DNA of 64,000 bases from Lachnospiraceae bacterium Zagget2 (GTDB lineage: Bacteria; Bacillota; Clostridia; Lachnospirales; Lachnospiraceae), in NCBI GenBank assembly GCA_001941045.1, contig MSHD01000053.1, forward strand, positions 20,224-84,223, given 5' to 3'. Both the position numbers and the translations under genes were made by a program. The notes beneath the pieces are model-generated. The model was not told the DNA's origin and did no database searches. It saw only the letters and a list, made by a program, of their open reading frames with translations. The first letter of the stretch is position 1; every line of letters starts with the position of its first letter. Of this stretch, positions 1 through 12,100 are shown piece after piece.

Positions 1-122
1 GCTTACGCGTCATATGTCTGAGGCTTGATGGGCGTTCCGCCCATCCCGAAATGAAAACACAGCCTTTAGCAGGTAAACCTGCACAGTCTGTCTTTTCATT
101 TCGCTGCTGTTCTGAACTGTTA
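1..122. repeat. Structured dispersed repeat, copy A (truncated by the window edge)
   Basis: This stretch matches 13119-13240 over about 120 nt with scattered substitutions. It folds into the same hairpins: ATGGGC (28-33) with GCCCAT (39-44), CGAAATGAAAA (47-57) with TTTTCATTTCG (93-103), and inside that GCAGG (69-73) with CCTGC (78-82). It lies just downstream of tuf and beyond the tuf terminator. The left part of the element is outside the window. It has no coding content. It could be a small non-autonomous mobile element or an RNA-level structured repeat; I cannot tell which. Confidence 0.75.
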
Positions 123-130
123 TACAAAAT

Positions 131-154
131 CAGCCCTCTGTTGCCAGAGGGCTG
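131..154 (-). terminator. Intrinsic terminator after tuf
   Basis: A perfect 10-bp stem (131-140 with 145-154) and a TTGC-type tetraloop sit 20 nt past the tuf stop. On the minus strand the hairpin is followed by a short T-rich tail (ATTTTG). It probably ends the rpsL-rpsG-fusA-tuf transcript. The tail is weak, so some read-through is possible. Confidence 0.7.
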
Positions 155-173
155 AAAAGTGCATATTTACAGA

Positions 174-1361
174 TTACTCGATGATCGAAGCCACACGGCC
201 CGAGCCAACAGTTCTGCCGCCCTCGCGGATAGCGAAGGTAAGACCCTGCTCCATAGCGATCGGGTGGATCAGCTCGATGGTCATCTCGACGTTGTCGCCC
301 GGCATGCACATCTCAGTGCCTTCCGGAAGATTGCAGACGCCGGTCACGTCGGTCGTTCTGAAATAGAACTGCGGACGATAGTTGTTGAAGAACGGCGTAT
401 GACGGCCACCCTCATCCTTCGTCAGAACGTACACCTGAGCGGTGAACTTGGTATGGCAGGTCACGCTGCCCGGCTTTGCGATAACCTGTCCACGAACGAT
501 ATCCGTTCTCTGGACACCACGAAGCAGGACACCAATGTTGTCACCAGCCTGCGCCTCATCGAGGAGCTTACGGAACATCTCGATACCGGTAGCAACCGTC
601 TTACGGGTCTCTTCCTTCACGCCGACGATCTCGACTTCCTCGTTCAGATGCAGCGTACCACGCTCCACACGGCCCGTAGCCACGGTACCGCGGCCGGTGA
701 TCGTGAAGACATCCTCAACCGGCATCAGGAACGGCTTATCCTTGTCGCGCTCCGGATCCGGGATATACTCGTCAACTGTGTTCATCAGCTCCATGATGCT
801 GTCAGCCCACTCGCTGCTCGGATCTTCCAGAGCCTTCAGAGCGGAACCCTTGATGATCGGGCAATCCGTGAAGCCGTACTCCTCGAGCTGCTCGGTAACT
901 TCCATCTCAACAAGCTCGATCAGCTCGTCGTCGTCCACCATGTCGCACTTGTTCAGGAAGACGATGATATACGGAACGCCAACCTGACGGGACAGAAGGA
1001 TGTGCTCCTTGGTCTGCGCCATAACACCGTCGGTGGCGGCGACAACCAGGATCGCGCCGTCCATCTGCGCAGCACCGGTGATCATGTTCTTGACATAGTC
1101 AGCGTGGCCTGGGCAGTCAACATGCGCATAATGTCTGTGCTCGGTAGAGTACTCCACGTGAGCGGTAGAGATCGTGATTCCACGCTCTCTCTCTTCCGGA
1201 GCCTTATCGATCTTGTCAAACTCGGTGAAGGAGTTGCCCGGAACTCTCTCAGCGAGAACTCTCGTGATCGCCGCGGTCAGAGTGGTTTTACCATGGTCTA
1301 CGTGACCGATAGTACCAATATTGCAATGGGTCTTCGATCTGTCAAATTTCTGCTTTGCCAT
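174..1361 (-). CDS. tuf: Elongation factor Tu
   Basis: EF-Tu delivers aminoacyl-tRNA to the ribosomal A site using GTP. The 395-aa protein has the usual length. The GTPase motifs are visible: GHVDHGKTT near residue 19, DCPGH in switch II, NKCD for guanine specificity and GSALKAL. Domains II and III follow, with the tRNA-binding segment [14 protein letters not shown]. It is the last gene of the str operon and starts 87 nt after the fusA stop, behind its own Shine-Dalgarno site. Nothing is missing. A second tuf copy elsewhere cannot be excluded. Confidence 0.99.
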   Translation of the reverse strand: MAKQKFDRSKTHCNIGTIGHVDHGKTTLTAAITRVLAERVPGNSFTEFDKIDKAPEERERGITISTAHVEYSTEHRHYAHVDCPGHADYVKNMITGAAQMDGAILVVAATDGVMAQTKEHILLSRQVGVPYIIVFLNKCDMVDDDELIELVEMEVTEQLEEYGFTDCPIIKGSALKALEDPSSEWADSIMELMNTVDEYIPDPERDKDKPFLMPVEDVFTITGRGTVATGRVERGTLHLNEEVEIVGVKEETRKTVATGIEMFRKLLDEAQAGDNIGVLLRGVQRTDIVRGQVIAKPGSVTCHTKFTAQVYVLTKDEGGRHTPFFNNYRPQFYFRTTDVTGVCNLPEGTEMCMPGDNVEMTIELIHPIAMEQGLTFAIREGGRTVGSGRVASIIE

Positions 1362-1448
1362 TTTCTTGTTTTCCTCCTTAAACAGATATCTCTTCGATTT
1401 TTTTCACTATGGTTGATTATATTTCAAACAGGCTGATTTTGCAAGCCC

Positions 1449-3566
1449 CTATTTCGCCTTTGCGGCCAGAACCTTCTCCTGCACGCTCTTCGGCACCGGT
1501 TCATACTTCTCAAAGAACATCGAATAGTTGCCGCGGCCCTGCGTCTTCGAACGCAGGTCAGTCGCGTAGCCGAACATCTCAGCCAGCGGCACATAGCCTT
1601 TGATCATCTTGCCTCCGCCGATATCCTCCATGCCTTCGATGTGCCCGCGGCGGGAGTTGATGTCGCCGATAACATCTCCCATGTAATCCTCGGGAGTCGT
1701 GACCTCGACCTTCATGATCGGTTCGAGCAGGATCGGGGATGCCTTCTTCATCGCTTCCTTGAACGCCAGGGAACCTGCGATATGGAAAGCCATCTCAGAC
1801 GAGTCGACCTCGTGATAGGAACCGTCGTAGACGTTCGCGTGGATGCCGACCACCGGGAAGCCGCCGAGAATGCCGGACTTCATGGCCTCCTCGATACCCT
1901 CGCTCACAGGCTGGATATATTCCTTCGGGATCGCACCGCCGACAACCGTCGACTCGAAGGTATAAGTCTCCTCCGCGTTCGCATCCATCGGCTCAAACTT
2001 TACCTTACAGTGACCATACTGTCCACGTCCTCCGGACTGCTTTGCGTACTTGCTGTCCACATCCGCCGGCTTCGTGATGGTCTCCTTATAGGCAACCTGC
2101 GGCGCACCGACATTGGCCTCAACCTTGAACTCACGCAGCAGACGGTCTACGATGATCTCCAGATGGAGCTCGCCCATACCGGCGATGATCGTCTGTCCGG
2201 TCTCCGGATTCGTGTGCGCACGGAAGGTCGGATCCTCCTCGGCCAGCTTCGCGAGAGACTCGCCCAGCTTGCCCTGGCCGGCCTTGGTCTTCGGCTCGAT
2301 TGCGAGCTCGATAACCGGCTCCGGGAACTCCATGGACTCCAGAATGACCGGATGCTGCTCGTCGCAGATCGTGTCGCCGGTCGTGGTCAGCTTGAATCCG
2401 ACCGCCGCCGCGATATCACCGGAGTACACCTTGTCAAGCTCCTGTCTCTTATTCGCATGCATCTGAAGAATACGACCTACGCGCTCCTTCTTCTGCTTCG
2501 TCGAGTTGTATACATAGGAACCGGAGTTCATCGTTCCGGAATATACACGGAAGAACGCCAGCTTGCCGACAAAGGGATCGGTCATGATCTTGAACGCCAG
2601 AGCGGAGAAGGGCTCCTCATCGGAAGAGTGCCTCTCAATCTCATTGCCGTCCATATCCGTGCCCTTGATCGACGGAATGTCCGTCGGAGCCGGCATGAAC
2701 TCAAGGATCGCGTCCAGGAGCTTCTGCACGCCCTTGTTGCGGTACGCGCTTCCGCAGCATACCGGAACAGCGGTGCACTCGCAGGTGGCCTTTCTCAGGA
2801 CCGCCTTCATTTCCTCCACAGAGGGCTCCACATCGTCCAGATACTGCGCCATCAGGTCATCATCCAGCTCACAGATCTTCTCCACAAATTCGGTGTGATA
2901 CAACTCTGCATCGTCCGCCATATCCTCCGGGATATCGACGATGGAGATATCCTCACCCTTGTCGTCATTATAAATATAAGCCTTCATCTCGAACAGGTCG
3001 ATGATTCCCTTGAAATCATCTTCCTTGCCGATCGGCAGCTGCAGACAGATCGCGTTCTTTCCCAGACGGGTCTTGATCATGTCCACGGCATTGTAGAAAT
3101 CCGCACCGAGGATGTCCATCTTATTGATGAAAGCCATACGCGGTACATTGTAGGTGTCAGCCTGACGCCATACATTCTCAGACTGAGGCTCGACACCGCC
3201 CTTCGCACAGAAGACGCCCACAGCGCCGTCCAGCACACGAAGGGAACGCTCCACCTCTACGGTAAAGTCCACATGGCCCGGGGTGTCGATGATATTGATA
3301 CGATGCTCGAGCGCGCCCGGTTTTGCCTTGCAGTGTTCCTGCAGCGTCCAGTGACAGGTCGTAGCGGCGGAAGTAATCGTGATACCTCTCTCCTGCTCCT
3401 GCTCCATCCAGTCCATGGTCGCAGTGCCCTCGTGAGTCTCTCCGATCTTATAATTCACGCCAGTATAGTACAGGATACGCTCGGTCAGCGTGGTCTTGCC
3501 CGCGTCGATATGAGCCATAATCCCGATATTCCTGGTTCTCTCCAACGGATATTCTCTTCCGGCCAT
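1449..3566 (-). CDS. fusA: Elongation factor G
   Basis: EF-G is the GTPase that drives ribosomal translocation and, with RRF, ribosome recycling. The 705-aa length is typical. The N-terminus carries [13 protein letters not shown] (P-loop), the switch II motif DTPGHVDF and NKMD. Domain IV is intact, with [11 protein letters not shown] and [10 protein letters not shown]. The ATG is preceded by AAGGAGG about nine bases upstream. It lies between rpsG (32 nt away) and tuf, the classical str order. Nothing in the sequence suggests a specialised paralogue such as a tetracycline-protection or fusidate-resistance form. Confidence 0.99.
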   Translation of the reverse strand: MAGREYPLERTRNIGIMAHIDAGKTTLTERILYYTGVNYKIGETHEGTATMDWMEQEQERGITITSAATTCHWTLQEHCKAKPGALEHRINIIDTPGHVDFTVEVERSLRVLDGAVGVFCAKGGVEPQSENVWRQADTYNVPRMAFINKMDILGADFYNAVDMIKTRLGKNAICLQLPIGKEDDFKGIIDLFEMKAYIYNDDKGEDISIVDIPEDMADDAELYHTEFVEKICELDDDLMAQYLDDVEPSVEEMKAVLRKATCECTAVPVCCGSAYRNKGVQKLLDAILEFMPAPTDIPSIKGTDMDGNEIERHSSDEEPFSALAFKIMTDPFVGKLAFFRVYSGTMNSGSYVYNSTKQKKERVGRILQMHANKRQELDKVYSGDIAAAVGFKLTTTGDTICDEQHPVILESMEFPEPVIELAIEPKTKAGQGKLGESLAKLAEEDPTFRAHTNPETGQTIIAGMGELHLEIIVDRLLREFKVEANVGAPQVAYKETITKPADVDSKYAKQSGGRGQYGHCKVKFEPMDANAEETYTFESTVVGGAIPKEYIQPVSEGIEEAMKSGILGGFPVVGIHANVYDGSYHEVDSSEMAFHIAGSLAFKEAMKKASPILLEPIMKVEVTTPEDYMGDVIGDINSRRGHIEGMEDIGGGKMIKGYVPLAEMFGYATDLRSKTQGRGNYSMFFEKYEPVPKSVQEKVLAAKAK

Positions 3567-3598
3567 TGGAAAAATTCCTCCTTGTTAAACTGCCTCGC

Positions 3599-4286
<688 letters not shown>

Positions 4287-4718
4287 TTACTTCTTAGCGT
4301 CTTTGGGACGCTTTGCGCCGTATTTGGAACGCGCCTGGCGTCTCTTCGCGACACCTGCCGTATCCAGCGTACCACGGACAATGTGATATCTGGTACCAGG
4401 CAGATCCTTTACCCTGCCTCCGCGGATCAGCACAACGCTGTGCTCCTTAAGGTTGTGACCTTCTCCGGGAATGTAGCTGGTAACCTCGATACCGTTGGAA
4501 AGACGTACCCTGGCGATCTTACGAAGCGCGGAGTTCGGCTTCTTCGGAGTCGCGGTCTTGACAGCTGTGCACACGCCGCGCTTCTGCGGTGAGGACGCGT
4601 CTATCGGTCTCTTTTTCAGGGAGTTGTATCCCTTCTGCAGAGCCGGGGCCGTGGACTTCTTAACAGAGGTCTTCCTTCCCTTTCTGACTAACTGGTTGAA
4701 TGTTGGCATTCCTTTCAC
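4287..4718 (-). CDS. rpsL: Ribosomal protein S12
   Basis: S12 sits at the decoding centre and affects translational accuracy. The 143-aa protein begins [12 protein letters not shown] after a short leader; the reading frame gives MKGMPTFNQ, so the true start may be the ATG at 4709. The streptomycin-relevant segment [11 protein letters not shown] carries the wild-type lysines. [19 protein letters not shown] and the C-terminal basic tail are intact. It is the first gene of rpsL-rpsG-fusA-tuf and is served by a consensus promoter at 4796-4824. The usual L7Ae-like gene between rpoC and rpsL in bacilli is absent. Confidence 0.98.
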   Translation of the reverse strand: MKGMPTFNQLVRKGRKTSVKKSTAPALQKGYNSLKKRPIDASSPQKRGVCTAVKTATPKKPNSALRKIARVRLSNGIEVTSYIPGEGHNLKEHSVVLIRGGRVKDLPGTRYHIVRGTLDTAGVAKRRQARSKYGAKRPKDAKK

Positions 4719-4795
4719 CTCCTGTATGATGTGGGTGACTGCTGTTTTTCAGACTCGCTGAAAATACATGCGTACATCTGCACGCATGCTTGATT

Positions 4796-4824
4796 ATTAT
4801 ATAAAATACCTCTCTCCTTGTCAA
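4796..4824 (-). promoter_or_regulatory. Consensus sigma-A promoter for the str operon
   Basis: On the minus strand TTGACA (4819-4824) and TATAAT (4796-4801) are separated by exactly 17 bp, a perfect housekeeping promoter. The predicted start gives an rpsL leader of roughly 70-80 nt. The -35 box overlaps the -35 box of the divergent VanZ promoter. Confidence 0.85.
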
Positions 4825-4846
4825 GCGGTATTTTTCGTGCTATGAT
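4818..4846 (+). promoter_or_regulatory. Divergent promoter for the VanZ-like gene
   Basis: On the plus strand TTGTCA (4818-4823), 17 bp, then TATGAT (4841-4846) form a good promoter, with an upstream TGC that could act as an extended -10. Its -35 shares six of seven bases with the -35 of the rpsL promoter on the other strand, so the two polymerases should compete. Confidence 0.65.
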
Positions 4847-4883
4847 GAGGCAAATTTGATTTTCGCGAAGGAGATTCTTCTAT

Positions 4884-5402
4884 ATGATAAGAACGTTTTT
4901 ACGGGCGCTTTTAAAGCCCTTTTCCTTTCTGCCGGCGATCGGCATGATGTGCCTGATCTTCTCTTTTTCGGCGCAGGACGGCACTGCCTCGGCGGGCTTA
5001 AGCTACGAGGTCAGCGAGATCATCGTGGACTGTGCGAATGACGCTTTTGAGATGAACTGGTCTGAGAGCGAGGTCAGCCTTTATATAGAGAAGATCCACC
5101 CCTATGTGCGCAAGCTCGCCCATGTGACCGAATACTTTCTGCTGGCGGTCTCCGTATCTTTTCCGCTCTATGTCTACGGCGTCCGGGGCTTATGGCTGCC
5201 GATCCTGGCAGGCGGTTTCTGCGTAGGCTTCGCTGCGCTCGATGAATACCATCAGTCCTTTGTAGCAGGGCGCGGCCCCTCCAGACGGGATGTCTGCATC
5301 GACAGCATCGGCATTCTGGCCGGCGTCCTGCTTGTCCAGTTTATCTGCTTTATCGGGAGAAAAACAGTCTTTCGTCCCCTGGCAAAGAAAAAGAGGCGCT
5401 GA
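4884..5402 (+). CDS. VanZ-like membrane protein
   Basis: A 172-aa integral membrane protein of the VanZ-like family. Characterised members affect teicoplanin or lipoglycopeptide resistance; most are of unknown function. An N-terminal segment (about residues 12-30) and three later hydrophobic stretches (about 75-95, 97-120 and 135-155) are visible. The family signature is present: KLAHVTEYFLLA, then LDEYHQSFVAGRGPSRRDVCIDS. The start has AAGGAG a few bases upstream. It is the only plus-strand gene in the ribosomal/RNAP block, convergent with rpoC and divergent from rpsL. The role in this organism is not shown by the sequence. Confidence 0.88.
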   Translation: MIRTFLRALLKPFSFLPAIGMMCLIFSFSAQDGTASAGLSYEVSEIIVDCANDAFEMNWSESEVSLYIEKIHPYVRKLAHVTEYFLLAVSVSFPLYVYGVRGLWLPILAGGFCVGFAALDEYHQSFVAGRGPSRRDVCIDSIGILAGVLLVQFICFIGRKTVFRPLAKKKRR

Positions 5403-5414
5403 CGCGTCTCTTTT
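5388..5414. terminator. Bidirectional terminator between VanZ gene and rpoC
   Basis: AAAGAGGCGC and GCGTCTCTTT form a stem flanked by A-rich sequence on the left and T-rich on the right, so it can stop transcription both ways. The VanZ stop codon (TGA, 5400-5402) lies in the loop. The rpoC stop is 19 nt further on. Confidence 0.7.
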
Positions 5415-5432
5415 CCCTGTTGATTTTATAAA

Positions 5433-8400
5433 TCATGATTCCTCGGATTCTTCTTCCGGCTCTGCCTCAAAGACTTCCTCCGGATTGATCTCCGGCGCCT
5501 CATCAGCAGTCTGGACAGGCTCCTCACTGACGGCAAGCGTTTCTTCGCCTTCCACCGTCTCCTCATCGCTCTCCTCGCTGATGACCAGCGCGTCCTCCTC
5601 CATGAAGTCCGTATTCAGCTTCACATCGCGATAACGCTTCATACCTGTACCTGCCGGGATCAGCTTTCCGATGATGACATTCTCCTTCAGTCCGATCAGC
5701 GGATCGACCTTGCCCTTGATGGCGGCCTCGGTCAGTACCTTGGTCGTCTCCTGGAAGGATGCCGCAGACAGGAACGAATTCGTCGCAAGCGAGGCCTTCG
5801 TGATGCCGAGCAGCACCTGCTTTCCGTCCGCCGGGGTCTTGCCCTCCGCGACCAGCTGCTCATTTACATCCTGATATTCCAGGTTATCCACCAGCGTGCC
5901 CGGCAGGAACCCGCTGTCACCACTGTCCTCAATACGCACCTTTTTCAGCATCTGGCGCACGATCATCTCGATATGCTTGTCATTAATCTCCACGCCTTGC
6001 AGACGGTATACCCGCTGCACTTCCTGAAGCAGATAATCCTGCACGGAGCGCACGCCCTTGATCTTCAGAATATCATGCGGATTGATACTGCCTTCGGTCA
6101 GCGCATCGCCGGCCTCCACGGTATCTCCATCCATAATCTTGATCCTGGAATCAAAGGGGATCAGATAGGTCTTGGAATCTCCCGTCTCCGTGTTTGTGAT
6201 GATCACTTCACGCTTCTTCCGCATGTCGTTGATCGCGGCAACGCCGCCGATCTCCGTAACGATCGCAAGTCCCTTCGGCTTTCTGGCCTCAAACAGCTCC
6301 TCTACACGCGGAAGACCCTGGGTGATATCGCCGCCGGCCACGCCGCCGGTATGGAAGGTACGCATCGTAAGCTGTGTACCCGGCTCGCCGATGGACTGCG
6401 CCGCGATAATGCCGACCGTCTCACCGACCTGTACAGCCTCGCCGGTCGCCATATTCGCGCCGTAGCACTTCGCGCACACGCCGATGTGGGAACGGCAGGT
6501 CAGGGCAGTACGGATACGCACCTTTTCGAGCGGATTTCCCTCCGCGTCCACGCCCTCTTTCACGACCAGAGCCGCACGGCGCGGCGTAATCATATGATTT
6601 GCCTTTACCAGGATATTTCCATCCTTATCGCAGATATCGTCGGCTGCAAAACGACCCGTGATGCGCTCCTGCAGCGACTCGATCAGCTCCTTGCCATCGG
6701 TGAAGGCGGCGACCTCCATACCCGGAATCTCGTCCTTTCCCTCCGAGCAGTCGGTTTCACGGATAATCAGCTCCTGGGAGACGTCCACCAGACGTCTGGT
6801 CAGGTAACCGGAGTCCGCCGTACGCAGAGCGGTATCAGACAGACCCTTACGGGCGCCATGCGCTGACATGAAATATTCCAGAACATCCAGTCCTTCACGG
6901 AAGTTCGACGTGATCGGCAGCTCGATCGTATGTCCCGTCGTATCGGCCATCAGTCCGCGCATGCCGGCGAGCTGCTTGATCTGCTTATCGGAACCACGTG
7001 CTCCGGAATCCGCCATCATATAAATGTTGTTGTATTTATCGAGGCCGTCCAGCAGCGCCTTCGTCAGAACATCATCCGTGTCCTTCCAGGTCTCCACGAC
7101 TTCCTTGTAGCGCTCCTCATCCGTGATCATACCGCGCTTATAGTTGCGGGTGATCTTATCCACGGTATCCTGCGCCTGTTTGATCAGCGCCGGCTTCTCA
7201 GGCGGAACCGTCATATCGGAGATCGACACGGTCATGGCCGCCCTCGTCGAATACTTATAACCCATGGACTTGATATCGTCCAGCACCTCTGCGGTTCTGG
7301 TTGCGCCATGGATGTTGATGACCTTCTCCAGAATCTGTTTCAGACCCTTCTTGCCTACATGGAAATCCACTTCGAGCTTCAGCTCGTTGCCCGGAATACT
7401 GCGGTCTACAAAGCCCAGGTCCTGCGGCAGAATCTCGTTGAACAGAAAGCGTCCCAGCGTGGATTCCTCAATACCGGTAAGCAGCGTGCCGTCCGGCATG
7501 GTCTTCGTGACACGCGCCCTGATACGGCTCTGCAGAGTCAGCGCTCCGTTCTCATAGGCCAGAATCGCCTCATTCACATTGCGGAAGGCTTTTCCTTCGC
7601 CGAGCGCGCCGGGTCTCTCCTGCGTCAGGTAGTAGATACCAAGCACCATATCCTGCGACGGAACCGCCACCGGGCCGCCGTCAGACGGCTTCAGCAGGTT
7701 GTTCGGCGACAGCATCAGGAAACGGCATTCCGCCTGCGCTTCCACAGACAACGGCAGATGAACCGCCATCTGGTCGCCGTCGAAGTCCGCATTGAAAGCT
7801 GTACACACAAGCGGATGCAGCTTGATCGCCTTACCTTCCACAAGGATCGGCTCAAAGGCCTGAATTCCGAGACGATGCAGCGTAGGGGCACGGTTCAGCA
7901 TGACCGGATGCTCCTTGATCACATCCTCCAGAACATCCCAGACCTCCGGCTGGAGACGCTCCACCATCTTCTTCGCGCTCTTAATATTGTGCGCCGAGCC
8001 GTTCGCGACCAGTTCCTTCATGACAAAGGGCTTGAAAAGCTCGATCGCCATCTCCTTCGGGAGACCGCACTGGTAAATCTTCAGCTCCGGCCCCACGACG
8101 ATAACGGAACGTCCGGAGTAGTCCACGCGCTTTCCGAGCAGATTCTGACGGAAACGGCCGGACTTGCCCTTCAGCATGTCAGACAGGGACTTCAGCGCCC
8201 GGTTGCCGGGGCCTGTGACCAGACGGCCTCTGCGGCCATTGTCGATCAGCGCGTCAACCGCCTCCTGGAGCATACGCTTTTCATTGCGGACAATGATGTC
8301 CGGCGCTCCCAGGTCAAGCAGTCTCTGCAGACGATTGTTTCTGTTGATAATTCTGCGGTACAGATCATTCAGATCGGAGGTCGCAAAACGGCCGCCGTCC

Positions 8401-9161
8401 AGCTGTACCATCGGCCGAAGGTCCGGCGGAATGACCGGAAGTACATCCATGACCATCCACTCCGGCTTGTTGCCTGACTCGCGGAAGGCCTCCACGACCT
8501 CGAGACGCTTGATAATGCGGGCACGCTTCTGTCCGGAGGAATGCTCAAACCCTTCCTTCAGCTCCTTTGCTTCCTTATCCAGGTCGATGGCATGCAGGAG
8601 CTCCTTAACGGATTCCGCTCCCATACCGACGCGAAATGCGCCTGGCTCCGGATAACGTTCCTTCGCCTCCTGGTATTCCCGCTCGGAGAGCACCTGCTTA
8701 TACTGAAGATCCGTTTTACCTGCATCCAGAACAATATAGGAGGCAAAATAGAGCACCTTTTCGAGCGTGCGCGGGGACAGGTCCAGGATCAGGCCCATCC
8801 GGCTCGGGATTCCCTTGAAATACCAGATATGGGATACCGGCGCCGCCAGCTTGATATGCCCCATACGTTCACGACGGACGTTGGACTTCGTTACCTCAAC
8901 GCCGCAGCGATCACAGATGACGCCCTTGTAGCGAATCTTCTTGTACTTTCCGCAGTGGCACTCCCAGTCCTTGCTGGGTCCGAAAATTCTCTCGCAATAC
9001 AGACCGTCCTTCTCCGGCTTCAGGGTCCGGTAATTGATGGTCTCCGGCTTTGTCACTTCGCCTCTCGACCATCCCAGGATCACTTCCGGGGACGCAAGCC
9101 CAATCTTAATCGAGTCAAAACTCATGGGCTGATAATTATCATTTTTTGTCATTTCCGGCAT
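5433..9161 (-). CDS. rpoC: RNA polymerase subunit beta-prime
   Basis: Beta-prime is the catalytic large subunit of RNA polymerase, paired with beta. I place the start at the ATG at 9161 ([12 protein letters not shown]), because AAGGAGGT lies six bases upstream and the rpoB stop is 13 nt away; the frame stays open further upstream but would overlap rpoB. That gives 1242 aa. The N-terminal zinc site (CHCGKY...CDRCG), the Mg-binding NADFDGDQ at about residues 457-464, the rifampicin-side [14 protein letters not shown] and the trigger-loop region [16 protein letters not shown] are all present. The C-terminus is a very acidic tail. It is co-transcribed with rpoB. Confidence 0.99.
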   Translation of the reverse strand: MPEMTKNDNYQPMSFDSIKIGLASPEVILGWSRGEVTKPETINYRTLKPEKDGLYCERIFGPSKDWECHCGKYKKIRYKGVICDRCGVEVTKSNVRRERMGHIKLAAPVSHIWYFKGIPSRMGLILDLSPRTLEKVLYFASYIVLDAGKTDLQYKQVLSEREYQEAKERYPEPGAFRVGMGAESVKELLHAIDLDKEAKELKEGFEHSSGQKRARIIKRLEVVEAFRESGNKPEWMVMDVLPVIPPDLRPMVQLDGGRFATSDLNDLYRRIINRNNRLQRLLDLGAPDIIVRNEKRMLQEAVDALIDNGRRGRLVTGPGNRALKSLSDMLKGKSGRFRQNLLGKRVDYSGRSVIVVGPELKIYQCGLPKEMAIELFKPFVMKELVANGSAHNIKSAKKMVERLQPEVWDVLEDVIKEHPVMLNRAPTLHRLGIQAFEPILVEGKAIKLHPLVCTAFNADFDGDQMAVHLPLSVEAQAECRFLMLSPNNLLKPSDGGPVAVPSQDMVLGIYYLTQERPGALGEGKAFRNVNEAILAYENGALTLQSRIRARVTKTMPDGTLLTGIEESTLGRFLFNEILPQDLGFVDRSIPGNELKLEVDFHVGKKGLKQILEKVINIHGATRTAEVLDDIKSMGYKYSTRAAMTVSISDMTVPPEKPALIKQAQDTVDKITRNYKRGMITDEERYKEVVETWKDTDDVLTKALLDGLDKYNNIYMMADSGARGSDKQIKQLAGMRGLMADTTGHTIELPITSNFREGLDVLEYFMSAHGARKGLSDTALRTADSGYLTRRLVDVSQELIIRETDCSEGKDEIPGMEVAAFTDGKELIESLQERITGRFAADDICDKDGNILVKANHMITPRRAALVVKEGVDAEGNPLEKVRIRTALTCRSHIGVCAKCYGANMATGEAVQVGETVGIIAAQSIGEPGTQLTMRTFHTGGVAGGDITQGLPRVEELFEARKPKGLAIVTEIGGVAAINDMRKKREVIITNTETGDSKTYLIPFDSRIKIMDGDTVEAGDALTEGSINPHDILKIKGVRSVQDYLLQEVQRVYRLQGVEINDKHIEMIVRQMLKKVRIEDSGDSGFLPGTLVDNLEYQDVNEQLVAEGKTPADGKQVLLGITKASLATNSFLSAASFQETTKVLTEAAIKGKVDPLIGLKENVIIGKLIPAGTGMKRYRDVKLNTDFMEEDALVISEESDEETVEGEETLAVSEEPVQTADEAPEINPEEVFEAEPEEESEES

Positions 9162-9174
9162 GAGCGGCACCTCC

Positions 9175-12100
9175 TTATTCGTCATAATCGCTTCCTTCAT
9201 CCAGGTCCGCGGCGCCATCCGCGGTGAACTCTTCCGCTTCCTCCTGCTCCACATTCACGAGCTCGTCGCCCTCAAACTGCTGCTTTGTGAAGCCATGTTC
9301 TCCGAAGGATTCGTCCTCCCGGTTAAAGCGACGGCTGTCGTTCTCCAGAATCGAACGGATATCCACATCACCATAGTCGCTGTTCTCAACCAGCTCAACT
9401 TCCTGATTATCACGAAGCACACGCACATCCAGTCCCAGAGCCTGCAGCTCCTTGAGCAGCACCTTGAAGGATTCCGGAATGCCAGGTTCCGGGATATTCT
9501 CACCCTTAATAATGGCCTCGTAGGTCTTCACTCTGCCGATGACATCGTCGGACTTCACCGTCAGAATCTCCTGCAGCGTGTAGGCCGCGCCATAAGCCTC
9601 GAGTGCCCAGACCTCCATCTCGCCGAAACGCTGGCCGCCGAACTGCGCTTTGCCGCCCAGAGGCTGCTGCGTCACAAGAGAATATGGTCCGGTGGAACGC
9701 GCATGGATCTTGTCATCCACAAGGTGATGCAGCTTCAGATAGTGCATGTGTCCAATCGTTACCGGTGCATCGAAGAACTCACCGGTACGCCCGTCGCGCA
9801 GGCGGACCTTTCCGTCGCGGGAAATCGGCACACCCTTCCAGACCTTGCGGTGATCCCGGTTCTCATAGAGATAATCAAGCACCTCGGGGAGAAGCTCCTT
9901 CTCATGCTTCGCCTTAAACTCCTTCCACTCCAGATTGACATAGTCATTTGCCAGATCCAGAGTGTCCATAATATCATTTTCATCCGCTCCGTCGAAAACC
10001 GGCGTCGACACGTTGAAACCGAGCGCCTTCGCGGCCAGACTCAGGTGAATCTCCAGAACCTGTCCGATATTCATACGGGACGGCACGCCCAGCGGATTCA
10101 GAACGATGTCCAGCGGACGACCGTTCGGAAGGAAGGGCATATCCTCAACCGGCAGCACACGGGAGACCACACCCTTGTTGCCGTGACGGCCTGCCATCTT
10201 GTCACCCACAGAGATCTTTCTCTTCTGTGCAATGTAAATGCGCACCGCCTGGTTCACGCCCGGAGAGAGCTCATCGCCATTCTCACGCGTGAACACTTTC
10301 GCGTCCACAACCACACCATACTCGCCATGAGGCACCTTAAGGGAGGTATCGCGGACTTCACGCGCCTTCTCGCCGAAGATCGCCCTGAGCAGCCGTTCCT
10401 CCGCGGTCAGCTCCGTCTCACCCTTCGGCGTCACCTTGCCGACCAGGATATCGCCTGCACGTACCTCCGCACCGATACGGATAATGCCCCGGCTGTCCAG
10501 ATCCTTCAGCGCTTCGTCGCCGACGCCCGGTACGTCCTTTGTGATCTCCTCCGGTCCGAGCTTCGTATCTCTGGCCTCCGCCTCGTATTCCTCTATATGA
10601 ATTGACGTATAAACATCATCCATGACCAGCCGCTCACTGATCAGAACCGCGTCCTCGTAGTTGTAACCCTCCCAGGTCATAAACCCGATCAGCGGGTTCT
10701 TGCCAAGCGCAATCTCGCCGCCTGAAGTGGACGGGCCGTCTGCAATCACCTCGCCCTGTTCCACCCGGTCGCCCTTGAACACAATCGGCCTCTGATTGTA
10801 ACAGTTGCTCTGGTTGCTGCGCGCGAACTTGGTCAGATGGTACACATCGCGCACCCCATTGTCCTGGCGGATCACAATCTCGTCGGACACGGAACGCTCC
10901 ACAACACCGGACGCCTTCGCAACCACGCAGACGCCGGAGTCAACTGCGGTCTTTTCTTCCATACCGGTACCGACCACCGGTTCCTCTGTCAGCATCAGCG
11001 GCACCGCCTGGCGCTGCATGTTGGAGCCCATCAGTGCGCGGTTTGCATCGTCGTTCTCCAGGAAAGGAATCAGAGCCGTCGCCACGGAGAACACCATCTT
11101 CGGGGAAACATCCATGAAATCAAACATCGTCTTGTCATAAGACTGTGTCTCCTCACGGTAACGGCCAGAGACGTTGTTTCTCATGAAATGTCCTTCTTCG
11201 TCGAGCTCCTCGTTCGCCTGCGCTACATGGTAATTATCCTCTTCGTCAGCCGTCATGTAGACGACATCCTCCGTCACGCGCGGATTCTTCGGATCCGACT
11301 TGTCGATCACGCGATACGGAGCCTCTATAAAACCATACTCGTTGATTCTCGCGTAGCAGGCCAGCGAGTTGATAAGACCGATGTTCGGACCTTCCGGCGT
11401 CTCAATCGGGCACATTCTTCCATAATGGGAGTAGTGCACGTCACGCACTTCGAATCCTGCACGGTCACGCGACAGGCCTCCGGGGCCAAGTGCGGAGAGA
11501 CGTCTCTTGTGCGTCAGCTCACCCAGCGGATTGTTCTGATCCATAAACTGAGACAGCTGGGAGGATCCGAAGAACTCCTTCACCGCCGCAGTCACAGGTT
11601 TGATATTGATCAGAGACTGCGCAGAAATACTCTCCGGATCCTGCGTCGTCATACGCTCACGCACGACTCTCTCCAGACGGGAAAGGCCGATTCGATACTG
11701 ATTCTGCAACAGCTCGCCCACCGCACGAATACGACGGTTGCCCAGATGATCGATATCATCCTTATTGCCGATCCCATACTCCAGATTCATATTGTAGCTG
11801 ATGGACGCCAGAATATCATCCTTTGTAATATGCTTCGGCACCAGCTCGCTGACGGACTGACTGATCGCCTCTTTTAACTCCTCCGGATCGCTGTACTCCT
11901 CCATCAGTTTCTCAAGCACCGGATAGTAGACTGCTTCCTTGATTCCAAGCTCCCGCGGCTCGCAGTCGACAAAGCTCTTCAGATCAACCATGCGGTTGGA
12001 GAGCACCTTGATATCGCGCTCCTCCCCCTTCACAACTACCCAGGGCGCAGCAGAATTCTGCAGGGCTTCTGCCAGCTTCACGTCAACCTTCGTATCGGCT

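Noticed and set aside
159-1436. Long plus-strand frame opposite tuf (425 aa), and similar long frames opposite fusA, rpoC and rpoB
   Set aside because: They are codon-bias shadows of highly conserved minus-strand genes; composition is Arg/His/Leu-rich with no domain and no Shine-Dalgarno.
9162-9254. N-terminal extension of rpoC up to 9254
   Set aside because: It would overlap rpoB; AAGGAGGT is placed for the ATG at 9161, and the extra residues are basic with no match to beta-prime.
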